This document shows, one piece after another, positions 36,517-49,794 of a stretch of DNA of 64,000 nucleotides. How positions within the stretch are numbered: the stretch's first letter is position 1; every line of letters begins with the position of its first letter. Position numbers and translations under genes: made by a program. The DNA comes from Psettodes erumei. Its lineage: Eukaryota > Chordata > Actinopteri > Pleuronectiformes > Psettodidae. Location: positions 4,278,001 through 4,342,000 of the forward strand of contig JAFBJZ010000952.1 in the NCBI GenBank assembly GCA_016785225.1, in the 5' to 3' direction. A model generated the notes under the pieces. It was not told the DNA's origin. It saw nothing but the letters and a program-made list of their open reading frames with translations, and did no database searches.

Positions 36517-39500
36517 TCATTTGGATAATTAAACATGCACCGGGTCAAACTGACCCAGAAAAACCATTGCTGTTCCTGACAAATGAACACAACAGGAGGT
36601 GTAAGACATCACAGATGTGCTTTTTTTGCTGTTGACATGTTGACAGGTTGGAGTGTAATTGCCTACAGTCTTTTGCCCCCATTTTGCTTTTCTACCCTGG
36701 AAGTTAACCACTTCCAATCACTCAATGAAGCATTTGCTTAAGATTCCAGAGCTGATCATCTGCGTGTGCAGGTGTGTGATGGTGTTTAACTCGTCCAACA
36801 TGTAATTAGAAACAGCAAAGCATACTAGAAATAAGCAAGGGGAGTATACATATTAATGCTGGCAAAAGTCTCAATGTTTTTCTCATTTACAAGTGAGAGC
36901 AAAGTAGGTCTAAGGTGAAGATCCTACCTGATACTGCATGGCTTTGTGGCTACTTTCGATGTCCCCATTGGTCAGGATGATACCCTTCTCGTCCACTCTG
37001 TCCTTCTTCTCCCAGTTCTCTTTAAGCACCCGCACTTTCAAGCGACTTCGCAAGATGATGGCTGCGTTACCTGATGAAGAATATACAGGCACAACTGGAC
37101 CACAACGTATGCTTTGCAAATTGAACAGGAGCATCTGTGGTGAAGAAAGACGGAGGATGACAGACAGGTTCGACAACGGTCAGTACCTTCAATAATTTGG
37201 GTGACCTGAGACTGGTAGCTGTCAAATTTAAAAGGTGTCAGGAAACCCAGGGAACCCAGGTGGAAGGCCATAACTGGTGGAACGCTCTCCTACAACAGCA
37301 AAGGAAGATTGTGATGTCATACCTGCACATGCACGAACACACGGCGTGTCTTCAGAGTAACGGCCGACGAATACCTGGAAGAGCGAGGATGCATACAGCA
37401 ACGTTCCATCTCCACCAAGACAGATGATGAAGTCCACACGATTTGAGATGTCATCATGATCTAACAAACATCCCAACAATTAATCGTTTTATATCTTTAA
37501 AAAAAACAAAAACTAATATTATTCACATTAGGTGCCCCTAGTCACAACTGACTGGTTTAAGTACCTTCTCTGAAGGTGCAGAATTTCTTGGTAATGGCCC
37601 CAAAGTTTTCATCTCCTGAGATGGCTGGGTCTTCCAGAACTTTCTTTTCCACGTAAACAATCATGTTTTTCATCTACAGTGACACAAAAGCACACACTTC
37701 AGCAAGATTTTACTTTCATAAATAAATGTTCAAACAGACTATATCTATGAGTGTTCACTTGATCTGATGATCTCCTAAACCTATCATTTTCATAGTTAGA
37801 ACTGAGTAGGTGACTGAATAGTTATATATAATAGTAGCCAAAGAAGGGCCTGATACTGTCATCTGGGGTAAAGCCGTGATGAAGTCTTTGGTAGCATGAA
37901 TTTGAAAGGAAAATATTGTTTCAGTATGTCCTTGTTCAGGAGATGTGGTCATTTGGAAACAGAAAGTTTGGCCTGATTAAGTGAAAGGTTCATTTGCTTG
38001 ATCCCTCTCCAGCTTCCCACCATCAAACCCTGCCACATATGTTCACTGTTTAAGGTTACCCGACCGCAGTCTGAGTGTTGTCAGCGCGCAGTCATACCTC
38101 GGTGAGAAATCTGCAGAGCTCTTTGAAAGGCTGAAGCAGACTTGCATCTCGGATCTTCTTGATGACAAGGACACTTTTTGGTGGCTTGTTCCACGTCAGT
38201 CTCTGGCTGGCGGGATCCTGAATGTGCCTGAACAAAAGAAATTTTCTTGTCAGGAGGGCAAAACAGACTCTGTCCCTTGTCAAGGATTCCCCAGGAAAAA
38301 AAAAAAATCATCTTATCACCATCCCAATAAGAGCTTACAACAGCTAGGATCTGAACGCTGAGCCTCAGATCTTAGCTGACGTAAGAAGATGTTAACTAAC
38401 CAAAGCATTGCACTGTTTATCATAACCAGGGCTGCTTAGTATCTATCCAATTAGAGACACCAGCTTAAAGTGTAGCTCAAGTTGCCACATACTGTACTCT
38501 ACTGTGCTGCTGACCCCCATGTGTTGTCTCTGCAGGGCCTTCACCTTAACTCAACCTCTCACACAAAATTGGGGAATATTATTAGCGCAAGACAAAAAGG
38601 CAAGATTTTTTAAAAATGAGAATACTGACAGAGAGTATTTTGAGAGGAAAAAACATAAAACTCCAGGAGTCAACTCTTAAAGCCAAAGTGAATTCTGGGA
38701 TGAAAAGCAAGAAGCCACTAGTTTGCGAGGACAAAGGTTCTCAGAATAAAAATGCGACATAAAAGTGATTAAGCAAACAGGAGCCGAAAATCTGAAAATC
38801 TGAGCTCCGCACAGGATGGAAAATGGGTAAAAGTGAAAACTGGAAATTGCCAAGGGGTCCAAGTCTTACTGAACACCACCACACAAGTCTGTTGACTTGA
38901 GTTAGTTACGGCCCCGTCATACATACAGTGTTAGAAAGCTGCTGATTGTACAACAGTCTGCTTCTTACACAAGGCTTTATTGGTGTGATATAGATTATTG
39001 CATGGAAGCAGCCATCTTCCAAGCAAGCTTTTATACATTTCTGGACATGCTCACTATCACCATTAGCTACTCCCTGTGTCACAATTATATAATGACGGAG
39101 ATGGATCGATTAGTCTAGATTGGAAAAGATAAGCCATTACGAATGAACTGGCCAAACTTATTTTGAGTAACAAATCCAAGAAAAGGACAAGCTATCTAAA
39201 ACGCGCCTTTGTCGCATGTTATTTCTTGCAAGTCATGTGGTTCAAAATACTGTGTTGACAACAGCAATTGCATAAGATCCTCATACACAGATGTGTCTCA
39301 TTACTCCCTCTCCTAACTCAGTTTGAAATATCAAACATGATCGACACATGCAGGCCACACAAACACTCTACATACTGTAGATACACAAGTGAATGGTTCA
39401 AAGTGTTGGTGAAGTTGTGTGAAGAGTTCAGGGCCAGAGTGTCAGACAGTGGGGGGGGGTACTGTATATTTAGGTGTTCCACATCACATATTAAAGCAGC

Positions 39501-41085
39501 ACATGTGAGGGCGCGCAGTCATGATTGCAAGGGCTGGCTGAGCAACACTCAGAGCGCACAAAATCCATCTGTCTTGAACTCAACATGCTGTTCTGCTGAG
39601 ATTGACTCTCCCTGGTACCGACGTACCGAGGAGCAGCAAAAGAAACCACACATCTCCTGCAGTAGCCTCACTCAGCGTTCACTCCCTAAAAAAAAAAATC
39701 CAGAATAGAATTTTAAAATCCTCCTCCTCACCTACAAAGCCCCCACAGGTCAGGCATGATCATATCTTGGAGAGCTTGTACACTATTGCCCCGCTGGAAA
39801 GTGGAGCTGTGAGAGTGCAGGCAAGAGAAGAATGGAAAACAGGTTCTTCTAACTGTGGCATCATCCTCCAGGTCATGTCCGGGGGGCACATTCTCTCCAC
39901 ATTTCTGGTTCCTTTTCACCCCCGGGTTATACTGCATAGGTCTAGGGGGTGGGGGGTGGGGGGGCTTCACATGAGACACCAAGCTCCCCTCTCCTCCTCT
40001 CAGCCTCCATCTGTACACATTCATGTCCTGTTAATACACCTTACTAATTTGACTTTTTCTCCCTCCCATAGTTTTGTCCTCTTTTGTCTCTTGCCTCCTG
40101 TCACTTTCTGTAAATATCTTCTACTGCCCCCGTGATCGCGCTCATTCCGGTTGATTATTATCAGTCGTATTATTTTTTTTAAATCAAAGATCTTTAGGTG
40201 GAACCTACACTGCGATATATTATTTCTTTGACCTCATTTGACATGTCCGCTTCACTACAACTGGCTGCTTCATGAGATGATTAACAAGTCATTTCTTGTG
40301 TGCTTTGTCTGACATGACGTCTCGCCGAGACAGACGGCAGTGGTATGTCAACACCAGCCACCACCAACCTGTGAAGTGATTATCATTGTGATTACATGAA
40401 AGTTGCAGCAACAGAAAATAAAGCCACTATTTCTGATATGACCTGTGTCACAAGACTCTGCAGGTTTCCCATTCACCCGAGAATGTGTTACAGCCTCTGA
40501 AATCTGCCGCTGGAGTGTTTGAAATCGACACCTGCACAGTCCTAAAATCTATCCACGATTCTTCACACAGTTGTTTACTAGTGATTATCCTCATCAGAAC
40601 ATATCCTGTTCCTGTTTTTGTTCATTCAACATTATTCAATCAAACCCCAAAATGTCACAAACTAAAGTCTTAAAATTGTCACAGATTTACAAAAGCAGAA
40701 ATTAATTTTGAAAAAGTACCACAATTGCAGGCAAACATGCAAATGTAGTAAAACATTTCCTAAATTAAGTGAACTTGAATGACGGACACACATGCACAGG
40801 AGTGCAACTAGAACAGTGCAACCGTGCAACGCCCGGGTTTCAGATACAAACACGTGACACAAAGCAAAACTCTATTAGCATGTGAAACGGTTTGAGCTGT
40901 GATGTATTCATGAACATTTTCTACCCCGACCACCTCAAAGCACCCGCAGCCCTGGTGTTCTGCTTTTATTCAGCATCCCCCATCTGTCCAAACCACAGGG
41001 CCGCACTGTCACAAGAGCCAGATTGTGATAATACTGCCACTTCTGAAGTGTTGCAATGACCACTTGATATGCTACAACCAATCCT

Positions 41086-41124
<39 letters not shown>

Positions 41125-44100
41125 TCATGAGATACACTCCATCCCTGCAAACTAATAACAAATATCTTAATTGTTTTCTTTAAAAAAAAAAAAAAATTTT
41201 CAAGCATAACTGACGAGTCACCGGTTGATATAACTATGAGCTTCCTGCATTCAAGCCCTGTGTAGATGCAGTTGGCAGTAATCCACACGCTGCCTGCTGC
41301 TGTCATTTAATGTTTCACCCATCAAACGCTCTGTTGAGAAAGAGACAGGGAAGATGCCAGACAGCTCTCTCACCATTTCCACACTTTGTTCTCGTTGTGG
41401 TTGCCGGGGATGTCCTGCAGCACGCACTGGTTGAACTTCATGCCTGTACACATGTAATAAGGACGCTGCTCCGGGATGACTCAGCTGGAGAACGCCGCTC
41501 TGTCCAGGTGATGCTGTCTGACAAAACAACGCATTCTGCAATCCGCTGTCAAAGACCTCCTCGGATGCTACGCTGCTACCGAGTCCCTTGGCTTCTTGCG
41601 GTCAAGCCGCGAGCAGGCCACCGGCTGTGTGAGAGGCAGACAGTCTCGCCATGCGCCGCAGCCGAGCCCTGGTAATCAGCCACCGACCCCTCGGGCAGGA
41701 TTCACTGTGGCTATATTTGTTCCAGCGAGGACTTAACACTAAACCTCCCTGGTGCGCTCTGCTGCTGCGTGAAAGCTCTCACTCATTTTAAAGTTGACCT
41801 CATCTCAGCACCCACCCACTCGGTCGAGCTGAGCACGCCCCTTTCAGGGAAGGGCTTTCCTCATTGGACAGGTGTGATTCACTGAAACACAACAGTGACA
41901 CACCTGTTCCTCAAACGAGTTTATCCACTGTAATTACAGGTGTTATAGCCCAGTGAGGTAAGTATTGTTCCACAATTATTCTTTCTCCCAGTCACAACAG
42001 TATCAAACTTTACCTCCTGTGAATGAACAAGCTGGCTGACTGTATCTTCATGTCATGCTGCAAACGGGGCGCACCCTTCAGGTTAGTTTATGTTTTCAGG
42101 AAGACACAATATGTTCTGCTGACCTGCAGGAGAGGGAAGTCCCGGGTGCAATATATCAACACGGCTTTGTGGGTAAATATTGTGTATTATGGGAATAGAC
42201 CAGGATGTACAGCGATTGAGCTTCCTCGTGTCCCATTACAAGCAGTTCTGTTACAGTGGATTTATTAAACATATTCTGAGAGCCAACATAGTTACTTGTT
42301 GATGGCATTCATCTTTCACTGATAATACAAAACTAAGGACATACACAGTATAGTAACTACATCCTGGGTATAAAAGACACATGCAGTGAAACTTTAAGAT
42401 ACTGTTTCATGCACTGAGGGGGAGCATTCAGTCTCCTCGAAAAAACTGCTCTCTAGTATCCTAGTGATAGTTTTACATGACAGTGTAAAACAACCAGTAC
42501 AGTCAGGATCAGTAACATGGGCACCCCTGCACTTTTGTCAGATAAAGCACCACTTCTTGCAGAAAACTGTCGCAATTACAAATGTTTTGGCGTTCACATG
42601 TTCATAGTCTGTGACTCGCTTTAAACCCGCACCAAGCAACTCTACCTCTTCTGGTATTCTATAGTGTACAGTGAAGATTGAGACCTGCATGGTGATACTG
42701 GGATAATTAAGTTGTTAAGTTGCAACTTGTGAGCGAGAAGGTTTTGTGTAACCGGCTTTAGTTAAAATCTTTTCAGAGCAGGCACCTTCTAGTTAACTGT
42801 TAATATGTTCTGGTGACAAAGTAAGAAATTCAGTGAGTGGACAGAAGATATTCAACATGTTGGGCTCAACTTTATTTTACACAGGGGCACTGCGCAATGT
42901 AGGTGCTATCTACATGTGGCATCTACGTCTATAAGGTCTGACACCTCTGCAGCTGCATAGCTGTGGGACATGATGTACTGACATGGCTGTCTAAGTTGAC
43001 TCCTTGCTCATTGTTGTGCTTAGGGTGTGTTTAAGGTGTTGGCCAGAAACTTAATGGATGCAAATTGTCTCTGTTGTCAATAAACAAATGTTTTCCGATC
43101 TGTGCCCAAAGCACTATGAAAAAAAGAACAAGGTAGCTGTGCTCCTTGGAGCAGTATCACAACCACACCCTTCCACAGAGAAATTAATTAAGTGGAATGA
43201 CTGAAACTGCAACTCAATTCTGCTCCATATCACCTTTTCTTAGTGCTTCGTGCACTAAAGCCAAAACTAATGCCCTTTTGCCTGCAACTGAGCAACAACT
43301 CTGTGGAACTAGGTATTGTTGAAGGTACTACACAAGTACTACCTTTATTTAGGAATGAAGATAGTGTGGTTTTGCTATTTTCGATCTGTCGAGCAGCTTT
43401 GAGGACGCTAATCCCTCAATTACTGACACCTAAATACAAACAGTGCTGGGAGCCACTTATGCGACTACGGGAGTCAAAAGGTCAGCCGTCTGACCCTGCT
43501 ATGAGGGGAATACATACAGTCTTTCATATCTCTGTGAAGGAAATACATTATGTAGATTTTAGATAACAGTTTCAGCAGGAGGACACGGTAAAGCAACACT
43601 GCACTCCATGGCCCACGTTGGATTAAATTTTACACTGAAACTAGATGCTCCAGGGTTACAAATTAAGTTAAACAAACCTATACCTCTCTTACACAGCTTC
43701 AAGGAAAACTGAACATTAGGAGATCTGTGAAGTTATATTGCAGGCTTATTTTACTGGATTACTTCTGAAAGGATAAATCAGTCGTTAAAAGTCCCTTTCT
43801 GAGTAAAATCCCTTGACACACTATAATTTCAGTTTCTCAAGTGTGAAGGTGTCTGTCTCCTATTTGTTTTCTGATGTAATCTCAGTCTTTTTCCAAGGTC
43901 AAGAAGGATCATTCACACCTCAATACTTCAACTTGATGGCATTATATTGGGTTTGTTGAGAAAATAGTCATCAGATTAATCAATAATGACTAAAAACTGG
44001 TAGTTCATACTATTTTGTCCATGTCCATGCATCTTAATGCTAATCTCATATTCATGCACACCTGCGTAGAAAACAAACAAAGAGTTAGTGTGTTGCAGTC

Positions 44101-47100
44101 TATTAATTAGCTGGTGTCATATTGAACACATGCTGCTTGTGGAGGTTCAGTGACGTGGCCATGATGTTTTAAATAGGAACGCATGCTCAAAATTCATTGG
44201 TTTGATAGCATATGTTTTTTTGTTGGCCAGTGGCTATGGAATATGCATGATGATACCCTCCAAGTTTATATGTTCCCTGATTGCAATGGAAGCTGTGGGG
44301 GCTAAGAACCATCTGATATGAGATCTGTCAGGTAGTATCCCTTACATACACTGTTACACTACTTCACTACACCCCTTTGACTTTCAACAGGGAGAACTCT
44401 TCATGAAAAGATGGTCTGTTGGCAGTCAGCTGTACTGGTCTCGCCTCGTGTTGTTTTAGATAAAATGCTCTGTCATTTCATCAAAAATTTGAAAAGTTTC
44501 CAGTCTTTTATCAAGTACGGGGAAAGTGCCTTTCAGGCAGCAGATAAGGAGGCAGCTGACAGCTAATGCTGTTGTAGATAAGACTGTACTGTCACGTTCT
44601 ATGAGGTTCCACACACAGGGGAAATACTCGCTGTGTCACAACTAAACCCCCGGTCAACAGCATGAGAAGCAGTCATTTGATCTGACTTTAGTAGACCTGT
44701 ACAGAGCTTGTTTATTTGCAGATCCAGGATGCGCCCTGAACACTTGAACATTAAACACCTCGGGGGCATATTCACAAGCATTCTTCAAATACTCTCAGAA
44801 AGTTCCTAAAAAACTTTACCTTGGTGAGCAGGTTTGGTTCACCCTGTAGGTATGACATAAACCTCAGTGATAATGAGTACAGCATTGCAAAAAATGAAAT
44901 CAGCAAGCAGCGTTGGCGTGCAAATCTGCCATAAACCAGCAAGGAAATGAACAGCAACGGAAGCAAGAACCAGAAAACCCAACTGGACAGACGACTACTG
45001 TTTACTATTAGTCAATGAGCGTAAAACCATTTTAAAAAATGGCCCCGGTGTTGCAGCGCAAGCACAAGGAGTAGGCGTGGGAGAGTATGGCGAAGCCTTC
45101 TTCCCTCTGGTTGTGCAGAAAGCAGTGGTATGTGTTGCAGTCGACAAGCAAGAGGGGAGACTGAAACAAGTTAGCTTACATAATTTAATAATTTCATTTT
45201 GTCCTCTGCTTAAGAAACTCTTGGCCTCTGAGAACAGCTCCTCCCTGTTCCTAACAGTGTTTGCCCGAGGGGGTCTCTTTGGTGTTTAAATGCTTTGTGA
45301 AGAACTTTTTCTTTCTCTTCACTATGAGGGCAAATTCATGGAAAAAGTCAGAATTTTAAGAACTTTCCTTCTTTCACTGAGAGCAATTCTTTGTTCCAGG
45401 AAGCTTAGTAAATACAATCCCTGGTGTGGAAGCCATAACTAAAGACCAGATCTAAAAGCATCGACAAATCTCTATCTCTTACTCACTAAAAAAAAAACCA
45501 ACAACAATGGCACTAACTCTCATTTTGATGGAAAAAACATTGTCTTTTGTGCAACTTACATCACTGCGTGTGGATTCTGGAGCATGCATGCCTTTGGGCC
45601 GAACGTGGTCACAGGGCTTGGTCCATGAAGTGACTGAGTCCTCCTAAAAGAGAGGAGATTGGATGTTGTTAGATGTTGGTGATGATGTTAATATTACATC
45701 ACAGCTGCTGGACAAGTCTGCTGATGAAGACCTATGAAGAAGGTAAGACAGTGAAGGAAGAAGGGAATGTTTTATTTTATTTCAAGTGCAGCGTGTAAGA
45801 TAACCACACAACCTCTTCTACTGAATTCATAGGACAGAGTAAACTGAGTTCAGGAAATGGTCAGTGATATTCATTTTTGCACCTGAATGAATCCTTTTGT
45901 AAAATTTCTGAACGACTGAATTTCATATTTGTCTGTTTTTAAGAAAAAAATTGAAGTGACTAACACATTTCTTGAAACAGAGTCTGAGCCAAAGCATTTC
46001 CACTATTTAATTAACAATCAGCTGATATCAGATGATGATCAAACACTGTGGGAGAATATTTGAACCTATCAAACTATGCAGCCCTCTGTGACCTTTCATG
46101 CTGAATAATAGGTCCGGCACCACACACTTTACTAAACTGAATTTCACAATTGTTGGCAAATGATAATAATTCCTTGTGAAACAAGTGCAAAACAAACACC
46201 TCTATCTCTCCTACCTGCAGTCCAAACTCTGTATCAGTAAATGATGAAATATGGCCTACAGTTTTAACAACCATTAACAGGGACACATTAGATGTCTCAA
46301 TCTGCGCTGGGGTTCATTTCCACAGTGAGGCGGCTTTCTGGTCAGTGAAACTGAGCTGTGGAGAAAACAAGATGGTTGCCTTGAACTACAGAGGCTTTCG
46401 TGGCGCGTCGACCAACAAATCCTCTTAGCAGTCTGATTCTACGAATGCACCATCTGCTGTTTACTGGCCCTTAATACTGCGTTAATCAATAGTTTCATAT
46501 TAAGGCTGAACAAATGTGTGTAATGTCACAGGCGATGCTCATGGTGAAAATTTTTTTGAAAGTCTGTTATTATTATTATAGTATTAGTCAAGAGGCCAGA
46601 AAACCCAAATCTGAAGATAACCGTGAACAGCTAACATCTCAGCCATTCCACAAGATAAGTTTGTGCTGTTTGTCTGTCAGCCTGCTTAGCTGCTCTTCTG
46701 TCCTCTAGTGGGCAAAAGCTTTTTTTTTTTTTTTTTTTAAATCATGCAATCACCAACAAGAGAGAGAAATAAGGCAGGAAACTGACACAGCAGCACATGA
46801 AAGACTGTGAAGAAACACATTTTGCAGCTGATATTTAAACGGGGAGATCATCCAACAGACTTTTACTAACTGTGTCACTTCTTATTTCAAACATGGAGCA
46901 ATAAAAGTCACTTTTCATCCGGAGGGACATTTGGAAATGTCCCTCTAAATTACTACTGAATCTGCAGATCTACTTCTACATGTTTAATCTCATGACAGCA
47001 AACCACCAAATATTGTCTTATTTATGTTAGTAAAATAGCAATGACTAAGATAAACTAAAAGAAATCAAAGACCAGTATCAAAACCACTCAAAGATTTTTT

Positions 47101-48438
47101 TCCTGCCACATTCAATCCTAAACACCAAACATTAATGATCATCTTTTCTTAATCTCTGACTTTGTTTCTGGCATTTTAACAATCTCATATTCAGATTCTG
47201 CTCAATTTCCAGCCAAGGGAACCATCCTCCCTCATGTCTGTGTCACGTATGTGTCGCTCCCATGTAATCATCATCATCATAAAGTGACTAATTCATTGCC
47301 TTCAGATTCCAATTTTTAAAGAGTACTTGTTTACCTAAACTTGTCACAACCCATTTCTGTCAAATGTCATAAAAATGAGAAGTGTCAGTGACAAATTAGG
47401 AACAACTCAATATACCTGCATTGGTGGGAGCATGTTTCAACATTTTGGACAAGTGTAATCTCTGAGTCACTGTTGAGTTCCTCATTTCCTGGTCAATAAT
47501 GGGACAGTGTAATTGGTGCTTTGAGGATATTGTTAAGATAGGCCCCTGTCTTTTTACTTCACCTTGTGGGAAACATGATCGCTGTTGCTGGGGGATGTTG
47601 GGGGGATGTACACACATGCATATTTCACAAATGTCTCAAGTGGTGCAACACAGATCATGTCCCAAGGCTGTTTCGAGCATTTCTCAAGAACCACGGAGCA
47701 GTAACTCAGTCAGGTTACTGTACTGTGGCAATTTGCTCTATTAAGTTAAATTCTTTATCCACCAGGAACAGATCCACCGAGATGTGCTCTTTTAGGTTAA
47801 ACATTTACACAAACTCTGGGGTCTGTAATAAATAATTACGGAATAAAGTCCTGTTGGGAGGCCTCTGAATTGCCACTGCTCACATCTCAGATTTGGTCAA
47901 GTGAGTGTCAAATGAAATATAATTTTTTTTATCCTTCTAAACACATTATGAGAAACTGACGTGACAAACTAAGCTGGGGCCGAAGAAAATAACAATGAAA
48001 TGCAGATACCAGACATGTTTGCTTTAAGATTAGTCAATGCAAAGGTCATAGGTCCAATAAGCAAATATCAGCAAGACTTTGGCTAAAAGGCTGATCCCTA
48101 ATCTATCACTCATCAGTAAAAATTCCCCACTGCGTGCTATTTTGGCCTGAACACAAGCTGGTTCAAAGCAAGGTTTGGAAAAAATTAACTAGTAACATGA
48201 AGTTATCTAGTAGTGTATTTTTTACAATCTTTACGTTAAAACATACTGGCAGGTTTGTCTCCATGCGTGGGCACTTCCTCCACACGTACCTGTACTCTGA
48301 GCTGCTGGCTGAGGAGGTGCTGAGGCTGCGGGTCTTCCTGTTGCGTCGGGCCAGGCTGCGGCCGGTGACTTCCCCTCCGTCACAGGTGGAGCAGCAGTAA
48401 GGGGCAGTTTCTACTCGGACCTCCTCTCCACCATCCAT
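34009..48438 (-). CDS. nadk: nadk, cytosolic NAD kinase, 11 coding exons, 430 aa
   Basis: Minus-strand exons are 48438-48290, 45643-45560, 38227-38098, 37673-37565, 37460-37375, 37289-37187, 37070-36928, 35912-35813, 35172-35015, 34714-34632 and 34156-34009, 1293 nt. All phases join, giving 430 residues; human NADK is about 446. The enzyme phosphorylates NAD+ to NADP+ with ATP. Hallmarks present are GGDGTLLYASS (about 173-183), LNEVVVDRG (about 270), STPTGSTAYAVAAGA (306-320) and HPNVPAIMITPICPHS. The N terminus includes APYCCSTCDG and the basic, serine-rich RNRKTRSLSTSSASSS, comparable to the regulated, phosphorylated N terminus of the human enzyme. The C terminus ends in acidic SSEDEEF. Introns 1-3 are long; the 7.3-kb intron 2 holds an alternative first exon. 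Confidence 0.97.
36344..36599 (+). mobile_element. short TTAA-flanked element copy 2 with CA microsatellite (MITE-like)
   Basis: TTAA at 36340-36343 is followed by CCCTCCTGTTATGTTATGGG, closely similar to copy 1 at 28229. It continues through the same TTTGCAACTGTGAGACATAT block and a (CA)n run at about 36470-36511. The right end, AACAGGAGG at 36591-36599, is the inverted form of the left CCTCCTGTT, and GTGTAA follows where GGTTAA would be expected. It also has the internal inverted pair GGGTCAATTTGACCC / GGGTCAAACTGACCC. It lies in nadk intron 7. Confidence 0.6.
39700..39800 (+). mobile_element. relic of a LINE ORF2 C terminus (CR1/L2-like)
   Basis: A plus-strand frame reads NFKILLLTYKAP, then after a stop SYLGELVHYCP. 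I recognise the FKILLLTYKALNG...YL..LL pattern from the end of ORF2 of common fish LINEs. It is short, interrupted, and lies in nadk intron 2. The borders are not defined. Confidence 0.45.
41088..41121 (+). repeat. (TA)n microsatellite in nadk intron 2
   Basis: About seventeen uninterrupted TA units ending AAAAGTC. It lies about 250 bases downstream, in the sense of nadk, of the alternative first exon. Confidence 0.95.
41374..41453 (-). CDS. nadk: possible alternative first coding exon of nadk
   Basis: An ATG at 41453 opens 26 codons plus two bases (MCTGMKFNQCVLQDIPGNHN..., then ENKVWK), ending at a good GTGAG donor. An in-frame TGA lies upstream. The phase left over (2) is exactly what nadk exon 3 (38227-38098) needs, giving a tryptophan codon across the junction and then HIQDPAS. 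The frame is GC-rich, unlike the surrounding intron, and the region upstream (41460-41900) is also GC-rich. The resulting protein would be about 379 residues, lacking the serine-rich N terminus. I do not recall a homologous peptide, so support is structural only. Confidence 0.55.
41460..41900 (-). promoter_or_regulatory. GC-rich segment upstream of the alternative nadk exon
   Basis: This stretch has clearly more G, C and CpG than the intron on either side, as expected for an internal promoter driving the exon at 41374-41453. No TATA box stands out. The role is inferred from composition and position. Confidence 0.35.
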
Positions 48439-48454
48439 CTTAGACAGCCAGGCT

Positions 48455-49200
48455 GCATGTAAGGAGATAGGGCACAACAATCAATCATTCACGAAGCGCC
48501 AGTTAAACGTGAACAGGCTAACAATCAGTAGTCACTTCAAAAACACAAATAGACATCCTCGTTTGCACTCATACAAATCCACCAGCTTGTTTTATACATT
48601 TCTTTTTACTTTTTTATATCCGTTTACTACCTTTGCCAAATCATAGAAATGAAATGCCGTCCATTTACAACACTTCAAAAAGTGTATATCAACATGAAAT
48701 CAGGAGCTATCAAAGTTTCTGATAGCTTCTGAAAAACTCTGAAGCGATGCTAAAGTGTAAAGCAGCACATTAGCCCAGCGTTTTCTCTTATGTTAGATGA
48801 ATTGAAGTAATCTTTTCACGGGTTCGACCATGTGAAGTTGCACTGAGTTAACCAGCTGGATAAACAACTAGCTATAACCTAGCTACATTGTTTAATAATC
48901 ACGTTACGACAAAGCAAAAATAGTAGCCTTAAGCTCAGTAGCTTTGTAAAAAATATACATTTATAAGATGCCTACTTTTCGATCAACGTTAGCTTCAACA
49001 AGACCTCCACGGATGGCTGAAAGTTTAGCGGATGAATGGCGCCGGTTCTGGATGGTGGAATATCCAGTGAGCTAATTGCCTTAAGCTAGTTAGCAAGCTA
49101 AGCTAGTAGATATTCATTTTAAGCACCAAGCGTTAATGTCATCCATTTCCAACACTGACTGTTACCCACAGCGTTACAGGGGCCGACGCGACTCTGGAGC
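48455..49200 (-). promoter_or_regulatory. nadk 5' non-coding region and upstream promoter area
   Basis: An acceptor (CTTACATGCAG) sits about 15 bases before the nadk ATG, so at least one non-coding exon lies upstream. The most likely place is the CpG-richer stretch at about 48970-49200. Its donor could not be fixed with confidence. Confidence 0.4.
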
Positions 49201-49204
49201 GCAG

Positions 49205-49794
49205 CAAACTGCCGATGGATCAGTGTCTCGCCATCAACTCAATACATAATAACGTTACACCATCTTACATTGCCGGAGAGCTGTCAACAGTCAGCCCATC
49301 ACTTCCTGATACTGACCGACCAATCATAGGTTCTCTGCTCCCTGACGTCATGTGGGACGACTTCAAAAACAAAGTGACAGAACCAAATGAAGCGTTCGAG
49401 GGGAATTTGTTTTTATTGTAACTCACATGTGGAAGAATAAGCTGGAAAAACCCTTACCGCATAGATTTGTTGATTTTTCAGTTAAAAGTTGATTTAATGA
49501 GTTTCATATTTCATATATTTTTAAATACCCAGTGAAACCTCCAAGTATGTGGATGTTGATAACTGGCTTTTTTCAGGCATACTTATGAAACATACCCATT
49601 TATTCTTTCAGTGTAAAATAATAGTGGCACAGTCTGATTTAAATGTGAGTAACTATTCTCTAAACTATGTTGTTAATGTTTTATTTACTTCACTGGGAAA
49701 ATTATTCATTCATAAACCAAGTTTTTTAGGTTTGAAAACCTCATTCCTGCTCATTCCTGTATTTATCTCAGAATTTAACTTCCCCTTCCCCTTG
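49205..49794. other. intergenic between nadk and the Tc1/mariner relic
   Basis: AT-rich, with no gene or recognised repeat. Short open frames on the plus strand (49215-49421, 49549-49869) have no known motif. Confidence 0.5.

Noticed and set aside
43243..43566. 107-residue plus-strand open frame in nadk intron 2
   Set aside because: No motif, splice sites or repeat identity could be recognised, and it is antisense to a well-supported gene.
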